A DNA stretch of 64,000 nucleotides from an uncultured Paracoccaceae bacterium (GTDB lineage Bacteria > Pseudomonadota > Alphaproteobacteria > Rhodobacterales > Rhodobacteraceae), in the NCBI GenBank assembly GCA_947493145.1, contig CANLPZ010000002.1:267364-331363 (forward strand), given 5' to 3'. Position numbers and translations under genes: made by a program. This document shows positions 55,910 to 64,000 of the stretch, piece by piece. Each line of letters opens with the position of its first letter. Within the stretch, counting starts at the first letter, position 1. The notes under the pieces were generated by a model that worked only from the letters and a program-made list of their open reading frames with translations, was not told the DNA's origin and did no database searches.

Positions 55910-56584
55910 CTAGCAAACTAGGGTCACCTCAGCTCGATGCCCCGCTAATCCTTCGTCTTGCAACTGGTTACCATAAGTCGGGTCAGGCAGAGTAGCAAAG
56001 TATTCACTGATTTCCGCGACAACTCTGTCTGGATCTGGAACAGCGATACGCAAAAGAAACGAGACGTTATTGTCATCGGGTCCGTTTGGCGTATGACCAC
56101 GACCGTCTTTGATGTGACAGCGCTGGCAGGATCGTGCGTTTAACAATGGACCAAGCCCGTCAGACGCCAAAGTAGAAGAGCGCGAAGACACCCACAGCTT
56201 TCGGAATAGCCCATTGCCGACGCGCAAATTCAATTGGTCCTCGAACGACAGGTTTGCCGAAGGTTGGCTGAACGCATCTGCATTGTCGCGCGTGCGAGCG
56301 GTTGCCTTTCCACCGGCGTTTTCTTCGAACCGCTGTGCAGTTGCAAAATCGCTGGGCGGTGTCGTCACGGCTTGGATGCGATCCAATTCACCTTGGGTTT
56401 GTGGTAAGGTGTTTAAGTGCAGGTCTTTTATCTGCGTTTCAGCAAAAATCATACTTGCCGAAACGGAAAAGAGGGCGGTGAAACTCACCGCCCTAAGTAC
56501 ATGTTTGATGTTTTTGCAAACTAACTTGGGATTATGTCGTTGACACACACCCCCTCGGTTGGGTCGCAAAATATCCACAATCAT
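55910..56584 (-). pseudogene. Di-heme oxidoreductase (DUF1111) cut off at its 3' end by the IS
   Basis: Starts at 56584 (AGGACTGAAAATATG), just after imelysin, with a signal-like hydrophobic stretch (VLRAVSFTALFSVSASMIFA). The first heme-binding CxxCH is in NARSCQRCHIKDGRGH. The coding sequence runs to 55929 and then enters the IS, stopping at 55910 after about 224 residues; the family is about 450-500 residues, so the second heme domain is missing. In related operons this protein works with imelysin-like proteins in iron acquisition. Confidence 0.82.
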
Positions 56585-56594
56585 ATTTTCAGTC

Positions 56595-57866
56595 CTATTC
56601 AAAAACAGCCGCTGGATTATCCAAGCTGTCTGAGCCTTCGAATTCAATCGCAGCAACGCCAAGTGCCGCAACCACACGTTCGATTGATGCCGTTTGATCA
56701 ACCAAACCATTCACGCCGCCCATCACCAATGCTTCACCGGCGCCGTTGCCGCGCTCAAGCATTTGGTCATAGGAAAAGCCCGCCTCGGCTGCATGTTTAA
56801 TGCGGCCCAGTGACATCATTGTCGTGGACAGTTTGGTTTGTAGCTCAGCGTTTAGGTCTGCGTCAGTCGCAGCAACCAAATCAGCCAAAGACGCACCAGA
56901 TACCAACGAACCATCCACGCGAATATATTCGCCAAGGTAAACGTTTTGCACGCCCAAGCCGTCATAGTAGTGATCGTTGTGGGTGTTGTTTGCGAAACAT
57001 GAATGTTCTTCTTCTGGGTCATTCAGCATCAGGCCAAGGCGCATACGATCGCCTGCAGTTTCCCCGTAAGACAACGATCCCATTCCCGTTAGGATCGCTG
57101 TGATCCCTGCGTTTTCGTCTGTGATAAGTTGGGTACGAGCGTCCCCGGCGTCCTGCCATTGCGCGGCCATCCATTCCAAGTCAGATACCAACAAATCTGT
57201 GGCAGCTTTCAGGTAATCCGCGCGACGATCACAGTTACCGCCTGTGCAGGCCTCACCTTGGGCGTAATCTGTCCAAGGACGGTTGCCCGCACCCGAGCCA
57301 TGACCGTTCAGGTCCTGACCCCAGAGAAGAAATTCAACGGCATGATAGCCCGTTGCAACATTTGCTTCGACGCCATCGGCTTCTTGTAGCGTCTCTTCAA
57401 GCAAGGCGGGTGTGATGCTTGAAGCATCAATAGTTTCGCCACCCAATGTAAAGTTTGGGTTCGCAATAACGTTCAAAACAGCGGCGGCGTTTTCGTCTGT
57501 GGCTCCGCCGTAAGACGCGTCAACATAATCGATCAAACCTTCGTCGAGCGGCCATGCGTTTACTTTGCCTTCCCAGTCGTCAACGATTGCGTTCCCAAAA
57601 CGGAACACCTCTGACTGTTGATACGGCACGCGTGAGGCCAGCCATGCGTCTTTGGCGGCGTCCAAAGCTTCGGCAGATGGAGTGGCGATCAATGCATCGA
57701 TAGCTGCCTGAAGCGTTTTGGCTGTCGCAACGCTGTCTTCGTATTTTGCTGCGGCGATATTTGCATAAGTGTCTAAAACGGCGGCTTTCGACACATGGCC
57801 ATCGGCTGCAGCGGTTGATCCAAGTGCAAGCGCCGCAAAGCTGGACGCTGTCAACAGATGTTTCAT
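56595..57866 (-). CDS. Imelysin-family iron-regulated periplasmic protein
   Basis: A 423-residue secreted protein with a signal peptide (MKHLLTASSFAALALGSTAA). The imelysin GxHxxE motif is in GYHAVEFLLWGQDLNG; two related imelysin halves are visible, the second near FANNTHNDHYYDGLG. Imelysin-like proteins are iron-regulated and thought to bind iron or act in iron uptake. It is the first secreted protein of a minus-strand operon with the di-heme gene just downstream. An ACGAAG-type purine region precedes the ATG. Confidence 0.88.
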   Translation of the reverse strand: MKHLLTASSFAALALGSTAAADGHVSKAAVLDTYANIAAAKYEDSVATAKTLQAAIDALIATPSAEALDAAKDAWLASRVPYQQSEVFRFGNAIVDDWEGKVNAWPLDEGLIDYVDASYGGATDENAAAVLNVIANPNFTLGGETIDASSITPALLEETLQEADGVEANVATGYHAVEFLLWGQDLNGHGSGAGNRPWTDYAQGEACTGGNCDRRADYLKAATDLLVSDLEWMAAQWQDAGDARTQLITDENAGITAILTGMGSLSYGETAGDRMRLGLMLNDPEEEHSCFANNTHNDHYYDGLGVQNVYLGEYIRVDGSLVSGASLADLVAATDADLNAELQTKLSTTMMSLGRIKHAAEAGFSYDQMLERGNGAGEALVMGGVNGLVDQTASIERVVAALGVAAIEFEGSDSLDNPAAVFE

Positions 57867-57877
57867 CTTCGTTTCTT

Positions 57878-58516
57878 TTAATGGAGAGTTTGGTTGATCG
57901 TTTGTGGCGCCATCACCCGTGTGGTGACCGCCATTTCTCTAAGTGCCATGCCAAAATTTTCGGCCAAACAGGCCAAGAACGGGGCCTTGTCTGGTGACAC
58001 GATGGTCATCGCGATAATCATTGCGTCATCACGCGCGCCGTCGGCGGCGTATGCAATGAAATTGGCTAAGCAAGATTCATCTGCGCCCAGACATTTACCT
58101 TGCACACCATGACGCATCAAAGGGCGACGGCCGTGGTGAATGCACAATTTGCACAGTTCTTCGAAATTTCCAGCAACGCGTCGTCCGGTTTCTTCGCCAA
58201 AGGCGGTTTCTAAATCACGCACGATTGCTCGTTGTGCTTCAAACCCTTCGCACCACAGACGTAAATAACAAACCGCCGAGGATTCAATCGGATCCAGTTC
58301 GTTTATGTACCCAACAGGAGCGCCGCCGCGGTGTTTTGTGCGGCTGCTCATTTTGTCAAAATCAATTTGCCAGCGCGGGTGATCCGCAAAACGTAATTCT
58401 GGTCTTTCAATGTGATCTGCGCAACGCTGCCGTTTCCTGATAGGTCCTCGGCGTTGTGCACAGGTACGGGGGGAGTCTGTTGTTTCAGATGGTTTGGCTG
58501 TTACGGTTGATACCAT
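57878..58516 (-). CDS. Conserved unknown protein in the iron locus
   Basis: A 212-residue soluble protein (ATG at 58516 follows GGGGTG; another ATG is 12 bases upstream). It has a Cys-x2-Cys-type EELCKLCIHHGRRP segment, further Cys in GKCLGADESCLANFIAY, and two hydrophobic helices at the C-terminus. No signal peptide. It lies 11 bases from imelysin and overlaps the 76-residue gene upstream, so it belongs to the same operon. Family not recognised. Confidence 0.62.
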   Translation of the reverse strand: MVSTVTAKPSETTDSPRTCAQRRGPIRKRQRCADHIERPELRFADHPRWQIDFDKMSSRTKHRGGAPVGYINELDPIESSAVCYLRLWCEGFEAQRAIVRDLETAFGEETGRRVAGNFEELCKLCIHHGRRPLMRHGVQGKCLGADESCLANFIAYAADGARDDAMIIAMTIVSPDKAPFLACLAENFGMALREMAVTTRVMAPQTINQTLH

Positions 58517-58731
58517 GTTGCACCCCATTCTTTGTTTTCAATTCTATCGATAAGCCACTCTGGGTTAGCGAAAGCAGATACTTCTTCCATCGGGAAAAGT
58601 TCGAGCAAATCGAACGGTTCGATTTCACGCTTTTCTTTAGGTTCGGAAATTTTCTTGCCGTCTTCGGTCACCAGAGGCTCGATCGGGAGGTTCAGTTTTT
58701 GGCTATTCGGGGTGATTCCGATGGCTGACAT
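58501..58731 (-). CDS. Small acidic protein heading the imelysin operon
   Basis: A 76-residue protein (MSAIGITPNSQKLNLPIEPL then acidic, ending KEWGATWYQP) with AGGATT before the ATG. It overlaps the next gene by 16 bases, so translation is coupled. The upstream 127 bases are shared with the divergent DUF4856 gene. No family recognised; I call it probably real because of packing and ribosome site. Confidence 0.5.
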   Translation of the reverse strand: MSAIGITPNSQKLNLPIEPLVTEDGKKISEPKEKREIEPFDLLELFPMEEVSAFANPEWLIDRIENKEWGATWYQP

Positions 58732-58858
58732 AATCCTGACTTATTCTGTTGGGTAGATCAATTCTGATTTTTTTACTAAGATTTGTTGACTCTTAAAATT
58801 AACCTTTTAAAGCCGCCACATGTAACCTGATAAAAACAGTCGGCTTCAGGAGGTTATG

Positions 58859-60262
58859 ATGATGAAATCACCCGCCAAACTTGCAGCTCTTGCCGCGGCA
58901 ACCAGCCTTTTTGCTTTGACAGCACAGGCTGACACATATGGCCCGTTCCCTGTGACCCTAAAGGGATATGAAGGCGACAAAACCAACTCTGTGTCTTATT
59001 CAGGTCAAATTGCCCGCCACACGCTTGAGAAATCACTGAAGAAATTGGCTGGCCAAGGCGACGGTGGCGCAAATGCGGCCGAGCTAGAAGCAACAATGCT
59101 AAAGTATTTTGACGGCACTGACGAAGATCTTGCAATCCTAGATCCTGTGGACAAAGAAGGCTTTGCGGTGAAGCAAGAGACTGTGAACTCAATCTCGTCT
59201 GGCAAAAACATGGCTGGCAAGTTTTACGACGGTCTGATGCCTGCATGGCCTGGCAACCTGTCAGGAAAAGCTGTTGCATATGACATGATCGCTAAAGCTG
59301 CCGCGGCAAACAAAGGTTTCGACGCTGACAACGGCTTAGACTACGGTCAGTTGATTTCGAAATACGCCATAGGCGCAATGTCCTACAACCAAGCGGTTGA
59401 TAACTACCTAGACGAAAAATTGGCTGCGGATAACAAGCCAAACGACAAACCATATAAAGATGGTGCTTATTACACTGGTAAGGAACATTCTTGGGACGAA
59501 GGTTTCGGATACTGGGGCGGCGCTGCGCACACGATCGGTTTGGACGGTAGCACCCTTTACGCGATTGCCAAAGGCAAAGACTTTGGTGCGGCGGATGCCA
59601 ACGGCGACAGTGTTGTTGACCTGAAATCTGAATATGTCTTTGGCCCAGCTTACTATGCAGCGGCAGCTGACAAATCTGGTACAAAAACCACCAACTATTC
59701 AGAAACCATCATGCAAGCCTTTATCGACGGTCGCCAGTTGATCGCAGATGCACAAGGCGAAGCATTGACAGACGCGCAGCGCGCGACCCTTGTTGGCTAT
59801 GCGGCTGTAATCGAAGAGAACTGGGAAAAAGTTCTTGCCGAAGCAGCGTTTAAATATGCGGGTTCTGTCTACAAAGACATCAACACAATGAAGGGCCTAG
59901 AAGGCGAAGAGCTTGCAAAAGCCTATCGTAAATATGGCAAGCACCGGGGCGAGCTGAAAGGCTTCGCTATGGCGCTTCAGACCGGCAAAAACAACCTAGG
60001 TGCAACAGCGGTTCAGTTGAACGAATTGATCGGCTTTGGTCCGGTGACCTTGGACAACACATACATCACAGGTGTGGATGCGGACGGTAACTTTGTACGT
60101 GATCGTCGCAAAACTTGGTCAGACTACCAAGTTGCGATGCTTCAGACACAAAAATTGCTTTTGGACACATTCGGTGTAGAGGCGCGTATCAACGACGGTC
60201 TTGCAGATCTAGAAGCCCTAGCTGGCAAACTAGAATCTGACGCAAACGCAGAAACCGACTAA
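58859..60262 (+). CDS. DUF4856 imelysin-like iron protein
   Basis: A 467-residue exported protein with a signal peptide ending TAQADTYG. Three tandem ATGs follow AGGAGG (58848-58853); the second or third has the best spacing. Family blocks YGPFPVTLKGYEGDKTNS, YSGQIARHTLEKSLKKLAG and GKEHSWDEGFGYWGGAAHT are characteristic of DUF4856, which co-occurs with imelysin in iron loci. It is divergent from the imelysin operon, so both likely respond to the same iron signal. Highly charged, soluble mature domain. Confidence 0.82.
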   Translation: MMKSPAKLAALAAATSLFALTAQADTYGPFPVTLKGYEGDKTNSVSYSGQIARHTLEKSLKKLAGQGDGGANAAELEATMLKYFDGTDEDLAILDPVDKEGFAVKQETVNSISSGKNMAGKFYDGLMPAWPGNLSGKAVAYDMIAKAAAANKGFDADNGLDYGQLISKYAIGAMSYNQAVDNYLDEKLAADNKPNDKPYKDGAYYTGKEHSWDEGFGYWGGAAHTIGLDGSTLYAIAKGKDFGAADANGDSVVDLKSEYVFGPAYYAAAADKSGTKTTNYSETIMQAFIDGRQLIADAQGEALTDAQRATLVGYAAVIEENWEKVLAEAAFKYAGSVYKDINTMKGLEGEELAKAYRKYGKHRGELKGFAMALQTGKNNLGATAVQLNELIGFGPVTLDNTYITGVDADGNFVRDRRKTWSDYQVAMLQTQKLLLDTFGVEARINDGLADLEALAGKLESDANAETD

Positions 60263-60267
60263 TCATT

Positions 60268-60299
60268 TTAAAGGGCGCGAGACACTCGCGCCCTTTTTC
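60268..60299 (+). terminator. Rho-independent terminator of the DUF4856 gene
   Basis: GGGCGCGAG, loop ACA, CTCGCGCCC, followed by TTTTTC, right after the stop. Confidence 0.9.
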
Positions 60300-60314
60300 T
60301 TTACGGAGGTACGT

Positions 60315-61139
60315 ATGGATTTCACGGCCCCAATCGATTTTTTCTTTTCAGACTTTTGGAACCCCGGGAAACGTGTTTTCGCAGGTTATTTGTTTTTGTC
60401 GGTTCTGTTGGCCTTTGCGTGGTTGGTTTTTGCTAAACGTCACTCGCTTCGCTCGGCCGTCCGCACGACCTTTGATCGGGGGGTGTTTTTCTCAGACAGC
60501 GCCAAGGCGGATTATAAGATCTTCATGATCAACCGGCTGGTGACGTTCTTCATATCCCCTTTGTTGTTGTCACAGGTCGCTATTTCCACAGCAATTTTCT
60601 TTTGGCTACACGGGATCGAAGTGTTCCAACGCGGCGCCCTAAGCCATTGGCCGACAGGTGTGATTATTGGCATTTTCACGGTCGTTATGTTTGTCATCGA
60701 CGATTTGACAAAATACTTGGTGCATCGCTGGATGCATAGATGGCCATCACTTTGGGCCATCCACAAAGTGCATCACTCGGCAACGACGTTGACGCCTGTC
60801 ACCGTCTATCGCGTACACCCGCTAGAAGGGGTTCTATACGCGCTACGGTCAACCGTGGCCCAAGGGACGGTTATCCCAACCACACTGTTCTTTTTCGGCA
60901 GCGCAGTTGATTTGTACACCATAGTGGGCGTCAATATTCTGGTGTTCGTATTTCATGTCACCGGATCAAACCTGCGCCACAGCCATATCAACATCAACTA
61001 TTGGCCATGGCTGGAACATGTCCTGATTTCACCTGCACAACACCAAGTGCACCATTCGATTGCCGAAGAACATTACGACAAAAATTTCGGCGCCGCCTTG
61101 GTGATTTGGGATTGGATGTTTGGATCTTTGCATTTGTAA
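60315..61139 (+). CDS. Sterol desaturase / fatty-acid hydroxylase superfamily membrane enzyme
   Basis: A 274-residue integral membrane di-iron enzyme. It has about four predicted membrane helices (for example YLFLSVLLAFAWLVFA). The histidine clusters are HRWMH, HKVHH, and HQVHH, plus LRHSH, which bind the non-heme di-iron site in the family. GGAGG lies seven bases before the ATG. It probably hydroxylates or desaturates a lipid; the substrate is unknown. It stands after the DUF4856 terminator and is probably independently expressed. Confidence 0.87.
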   Translation: MDFTAPIDFFFSDFWNPGKRVFAGYLFLSVLLAFAWLVFAKRHSLRSAVRTTFDRGVFFSDSAKADYKIFMINRLVTFFISPLLLSQVAISTAIFFWLHGIEVFQRGALSHWPTGVIIGIFTVVMFVIDDLTKYLVHRWMHRWPSLWAIHKVHHSATTLTPVTVYRVHPLEGVLYALRSTVAQGTVIPTTLFFFGSAVDLYTIVGVNILVFVFHVTGSNLRHSHININYWPWLEHVLISPAQHQVHHSIAEEHYDKNFGAALVIWDWMFGSLHL

Positions 61140-61395
61140 GAAACGGAAAAAGACATCGAATTTGGCTTGGATGCGACCCAATCGGAGTCAGACTCAAGTC
61201 TCAAACAAATGTATGTCACACCTTTTATTGAAATTGGGCAACGACAGCGAAAAAATATACGATGGGTTATGGATAGGCTTCGATAAATGCCATTCAGATG
61301 CTTTTGCATAGTAGCGCTACACCACCGTTCGAATGTCCGCTATGGGCCGAATTTGATAGCCATGAACACCAAGAATTCAAAACCAACGTGACCGC

Positions 61396-62418
61396 TTACC
61401 TTCCTTCGCTTGGCCCTATGACACGAGCTGGCAAGTTTTTGTCGGCGGCCTTTCCGCGTTTATGAGCTTTTATTCGGACAATTTTTCCGTCGCGGTATCG
61501 TCTTTCGTGCTCGGAAACCCAATGTTCAGTTGGGGCAGAACGGCTTGCTGATTGTACTTTTTCAAACTCTATTCGGGCTTTTTGTTCGCTTAAGTGTCGC
61601 TGCGCCGCTGGGCCGATGCGAATGGTGACATGAGATTTTAGCGTGTTCGTCATCCAAGCCTTGCCAAATTTTCGGGCTGTTTTCATTTGAGCGTTTGTAA
61701 GGCTGGGCGTCTTGATTGATTGTAGATCGTCTTCGCGGTTTGAAAGCGCCGCGAACAACATAAACCCGATGACCATTTCGTAGGTTAGGCGCCCTTTGTG
61801 TTCTTCGAACGCTTCCTGAAGCGCTGCTCCGCTTTTAATTAGTCCTAGTCGCATGAGCACTGCTATCGCAGGTCTTTGCATATGCCAGCTGACATTGCTG
61901 AAGTCGGGTCGACCATCTGACGTTTTTGCTATTTCAAGAATGAAAGGAGCATCAAAGAATATTTTTTCGCTGTACGCAGAATACAAGCGTACCGTCAGTT
62001 TGTGGTTGGAACGATTGTCGAAAAGGAACCCTCTTTGTTTGCGTCGTCCAAGTTCTTCTTCATCCATTGTGGTAATGCCGCGTTCAACTCGGCCTTCCCA
62101 GAGCTTTCGATCATCATATTCGACCCAAACGAGATCATTTGGAAAAGCGACGTTTCGAACATAGTTTTGGATATGAGATTCTGGATTGCTTTGCCATGGC
62201 ATGCCTTGAACATCCATTCGGAGTGAGTCCAGATAGTCCGCCGCATTGTGATCGAGTAAATAGATTCTGGCATTGGCAACTTCGCTCAGCGTGTTTTTCC
62301 AGTGTTGGCGCGCCTCATCTGGTGTGATGGGTATGCCATCGGGGCCTGGCATCTGTACAAAATGCTCATTTTCAAGATGCCGACCCATGGTCAATGCAAT
62401 GGTTTTATAAAGTATCAT
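61396..62418 (-). CDS. Unknown 340-residue protein
   Basis: A soluble protein with no signal peptide and no recognised domain. Middle and C-terminal parts are rich in charged residues; the C-terminus is strongly basic (IVRIKAHKRGKAADKN), suggesting nucleic-acid contact. An ATG at 62388 is an alternative to the one at 62418; neither has a strong ribosome site. Left of it lies intergenic sequence with dispersed repeat motif AATGTCCGCTATGGGCCG (61332-61349). It seems to be a recent, isolated gene. Confidence 0.5.
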   Translation of the reverse strand: MILYKTIALTMGRHLENEHFVQMPGPDGIPITPDEARQHWKNTLSEVANARIYLLDHNAADYLDSLRMDVQGMPWQSNPESHIQNYVRNVAFPNDLVWVEYDDRKLWEGRVERGITTMDEEELGRRKQRGFLFDNRSNHKLTVRLYSAYSEKIFFDAPFILEIAKTSDGRPDFSNVSWHMQRPAIAVLMRLGLIKSGAALQEAFEEHKGRLTYEMVIGFMLFAALSNREDDLQSIKTPSLTNAQMKTARKFGKAWMTNTLKSHVTIRIGPAAQRHLSEQKARIEFEKVQSASRSAPTEHWVSEHERRYRDGKIVRIKAHKRGKAADKNLPARVIGPSEGR

Positions 62419-62765
62419 CGAATTTACTCAGAAAACTGTGAGATTTTAAATTGCGGTGTCGGAATAGGCACACCTTACCCATATTGGTCTCATTCCCAAC
62501 ATGTTTTCTAGGTCGACTTATTCCGCAATCCCAATGAATTTCAGCAAAAGTCTCGGTTTTGATCCAAGAAGGTTCCGCACGAAAAAGCTACCCCCCCCAT
62601 GGGATAGCTGTTGTTTCAATCTGCTGGGTGAACCGCTCCGGCAAACCCGGAGCGGTTTAGTTGATCAGGATATTCAGCAACTTAACGTGATCTACGTCTG
62701 ACAATTCGAAGTCGTAGGCTGCTCGGATTCACGCGTATTCAACGCATAAGGCGGGCCGCAAAAGA
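62419..62765. other. Intergenic region with hairpins
   Basis: About 350 bases. A strong inverted repeat AACCGCTCCGG/CCGGAGCGGTT lies at 62631-62658. A second hairpin near 62585-62612 (AGCTA-CCCC...GGGATAGCT) is followed on the minus strand by T-rich bases, so it could terminate the GH88 transcript. No gene seen. Confidence 0.5.
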
Positions 62766-63893
62766 TCAGCGCGTGGATTTTAGGTGTCTTAGTCGATGCA
62801 GTGCTTCGACGTAATAGTAGTCGCCATAAATCAAAGACACGTCGATGCCGAGGCCGGCTGGGTGGTTGAATGTGCCGCCGCGAATAATGCCGTCGCTGTC
62901 GTTGTTCCAATTCCCATAGTGTTCGTAAGTGGCTTTTGTCATGGCGTTGGCGGCGGCGATATATTTTTCGCCAGAGCCATCATCAAGCATAGAGCCCAGC
63001 ACCAGCATACCGCAGGCCGCACACATTCCTGCGGAGGTGTCGCGCGGTGTTGTGGCCTCGCGTGGTACTCGAAAATCCCAATGGGGCACGTTGTCGTCTG
63101 GTAGCTCGCGAATGAAAAAATCGGCAACTTTCTGGGCCGCTTCAAGATGGCGAGGGTTTTTTGTGTATTTATAGGCGAGCGCCAAACCATGAACCGCCCA
63201 AGATGTGCCGCGTGCCCAAGCTGACGTGGTGGATTGGCCTTGACCACTTCGGACTCTGATTTTCTCTCCTGTAAAGGGATCAAATTCTACCATATGATTG
63301 ACAGAGTAGTCGGGGCGAATGAAGTGTTCTAACACGGTTTCGGTATGCGCAATCGCCACATGGCGAAACCTTGGATCGCCCGTTTCCTCGCTCGCCCAAT
63401 AGAGCAGGGGCAAATTCATCAAGCTGTCAATAATGCTCAATCCTCTCGGATCGGAATCGTTGACGTCATTTTTATTCCAAGCGGATATAAAGCTGCCGAC
63501 AATATTAAACCGGCTTGCAAGGTGGCTGGCCGCAACAAGGCCGCGTCGACGGGCGTCCATGTCTTTGGTCATTTCGTATCGTTTCACGGATGTGAGTTGC
63601 CACATAAAACCGACGTCATGGTGTAAATTTACATAGTCGTGCAACGCTTGATCCAATTGCGTTTCGCAATTCAAAGCGATGTTAGAAAATAGTGGGTTTT
63701 TTGTGTCTTCGTATAAAAGCCAGAGCAGTCCAGGCCAAAAGCCAGTCACCCACCGCCACGTGTCCTGAGTAAATGCATAACGGCCGGAATCGTCGGTCAT
63801 CGTCGGGAATTTGCTGCCCATTATTTGGCTGGTCTTTGTGACCTTCGTAACAAGATCAGTCCAAGCGTCTTCTGTCCAACTATTGTCGATCAT
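62766..63893 (-). CDS. Glycoside hydrolase family 88 unsaturated glucuronyl hydrolase
   Basis: A 375-residue alpha6/alpha6-barrel enzyme that removes the 4,5-unsaturated uronic acid left by polysaccharide lyases. Seen blocks are RWVTGFWPGLLWLLYEDT, LHHDVGFMWQ, the ARGTSWAVHGLALAYKYT signature, DTSAGMCAACGML and the C-terminal GGTFNHPAGLGIDVSLIYGD. Length fits GH88/GH105. No signal peptide, so it acts in the cytoplasm on imported oligosaccharides. No lyase or transporter is in the window, but it is near the edge. No clear ribosome site precedes the ATG. Confidence 0.85.
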   Translation of the reverse strand: MIDNSWTEDAWTDLVTKVTKTSQIMGSKFPTMTDDSGRYAFTQDTWRWVTGFWPGLLWLLYEDTKNPLFSNIALNCETQLDQALHDYVNLHHDVGFMWQLTSVKRYEMTKDMDARRRGLVAASHLASRFNIVGSFISAWNKNDVNDSDPRGLSIIDSLMNLPLLYWASEETGDPRFRHVAIAHTETVLEHFIRPDYSVNHMVEFDPFTGEKIRVRSGQGQSTTSAWARGTSWAVHGLALAYKYTKNPRHLEAAQKVADFFIRELPDDNVPHWDFRVPREATTPRDTSAGMCAACGMLVLGSMLDDGSGEKYIAAANAMTKATYEHYGNWNNDSDGIIRGGTFNHPAGLGIDVSLIYGDYYYVEALHRLRHLKSTR

Positions 63894-63969
63894 CCGTTTT
63901 CTTTTCTAAGGAGGGAGTACCAGAGGGCACGCATCTGCGAGGTGTCTTTTTAAGTGATAAAATGCAACA

Positions 63970-63997
63970 TTGACATACGTATATCATTGCGAATAAT
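63970..63997 (+). promoter_or_regulatory. Tentative promoter reading out of the window
   Basis: TTGACA (63970-63975), a 16-base spacer and AATAAT (63992-63997). The spacer contains ATACGTAT, a palindrome that could be an operator. No downstream gene is visible. Confidence 0.35.
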
Positions 63998-64000
63998 GGC

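Larger units (their letters stand above)
54711..55928 (+). mobile_element. IS3-family insertion sequence, about 1.2 kb
   Basis: Imperfect terminal inverted repeats: left GGTGCCCCTAGATTTGTAGAC and right, read inverted, GGTGACCCTAGTTTGCTAGAC. It contains orfA and orfB in the usual overlapping order. No target-site duplication is evident (left flank ends CTGC, right flank starts TCAG), so the ends have been rearranged or a deletion has occurred beside it. Confidence 0.88.

Noticed and set aside
51157..55928. The accessory region as an island inserted at tRNA-Phe
   Set aside because: I found no second copy of the tRNA-Phe 3' end and no integrase next to it, so only the position supports it.
58732..58855. 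Iron-responsive (Fur, Irr or RirA-type) box between the imelysin and DUF4856 genes
   Set aside because: I looked for TTTAGAA/TTCTAAA and TGA-N9-TCA-like palindromes and none was convincing.

Overview
The window looks like a chromosomal segment from a marine Roseobacter-group alphaproteobacterium (Rhodobacteraceae). The evidence is gene content and order: a deoA-deoB-add-upp nucleoside-salvage operon; a MerR/acyl-CoA dehydrogenase/GST/thiolase/FadB-type beta-oxidation operon; a murA-DUF2948-hisD-UPF0262-LMW phosphatase-infA-maf-RNase E/G-yacG-tRNA-Phe core block; a solitary Hint-domain protein; and an imelysin/di-heme oxidoreductase/DUF4856 locus. No rRNA genes and no CRISPR array were seen.

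Region by region. 1-3.2 kb: nucleoside salvage (deoA 3' end, deoB, add, upp), genes overlapping by ATGA. 3.2-9.8 kb: a secreted SPOR-domain protein, a membrane protein with a degenerate M48-like segment, an acyl-CoA synthetase, an EamA transporter, a sulfotransferase and a Hint protein. 9.8-16.9 kb (minus strand): a fatty-acid/acyl-CoA degradation operon with two MerR regulators. 17.1-24.5 kb: two thioesterases, a MATE exporter, arsC-like, pyrD and DUF952 genes, a UshA-like nucleotidase, an SRAP protein and tRNA-Gly(UCC). 24.6-28.5 kb: an ABC exporter and a second acyl-CoA synthetase.

28.5-43.4 kb is an integrative element of about 14.8 kb inserted at the 3' end of tRNA-Thr(GGU). The intact tRNA lies at the right end. 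A displaced, imperfect copy of its 3' end (23 of 25 bases) lies at the left end, next to a tyrosine recombinase. The element carries an AlpA-like regulator, a P4-type primase/helicase followed by a symmetric iteron-plus-hairpin structure (possible replication origin), an SOS mutagenesis cassette (imuA-imuB-dnaE2), two unrecognised cargo proteins (one with a C-terminal zinc ribbon, one with an RX4H motif) and a second, frameshifted integrase. Base composition changes along it: AT-rich unknown genes, GC-rich imu cassette.

43.5-51.2 kb returns to the core block. 51.2-55.9 kb, beyond tRNA-Phe, is accessory and damaged: an unknown membrane-anchored protein, a degraded IS3-family end, a plasmid-like helix-turn-helix/coiled-coil pair, a gene that has lost its 5' end, and a full-length IS3-family element whose orfB carries an amber stop. 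This IS abuts the cut 3' end of the di-heme oxidoreductase gene of an iron-linked operon (imelysin, DUF4856 nearby); the lack of a target duplication suggests an IS-associated deletion. 60-64 kb: a sterol-desaturase-type hydroxylase, an unknown 340-residue protein and a GH88 unsaturated glucuronyl hydrolase.

All identifications are by eye from motifs and remembered family features; no database search was run.
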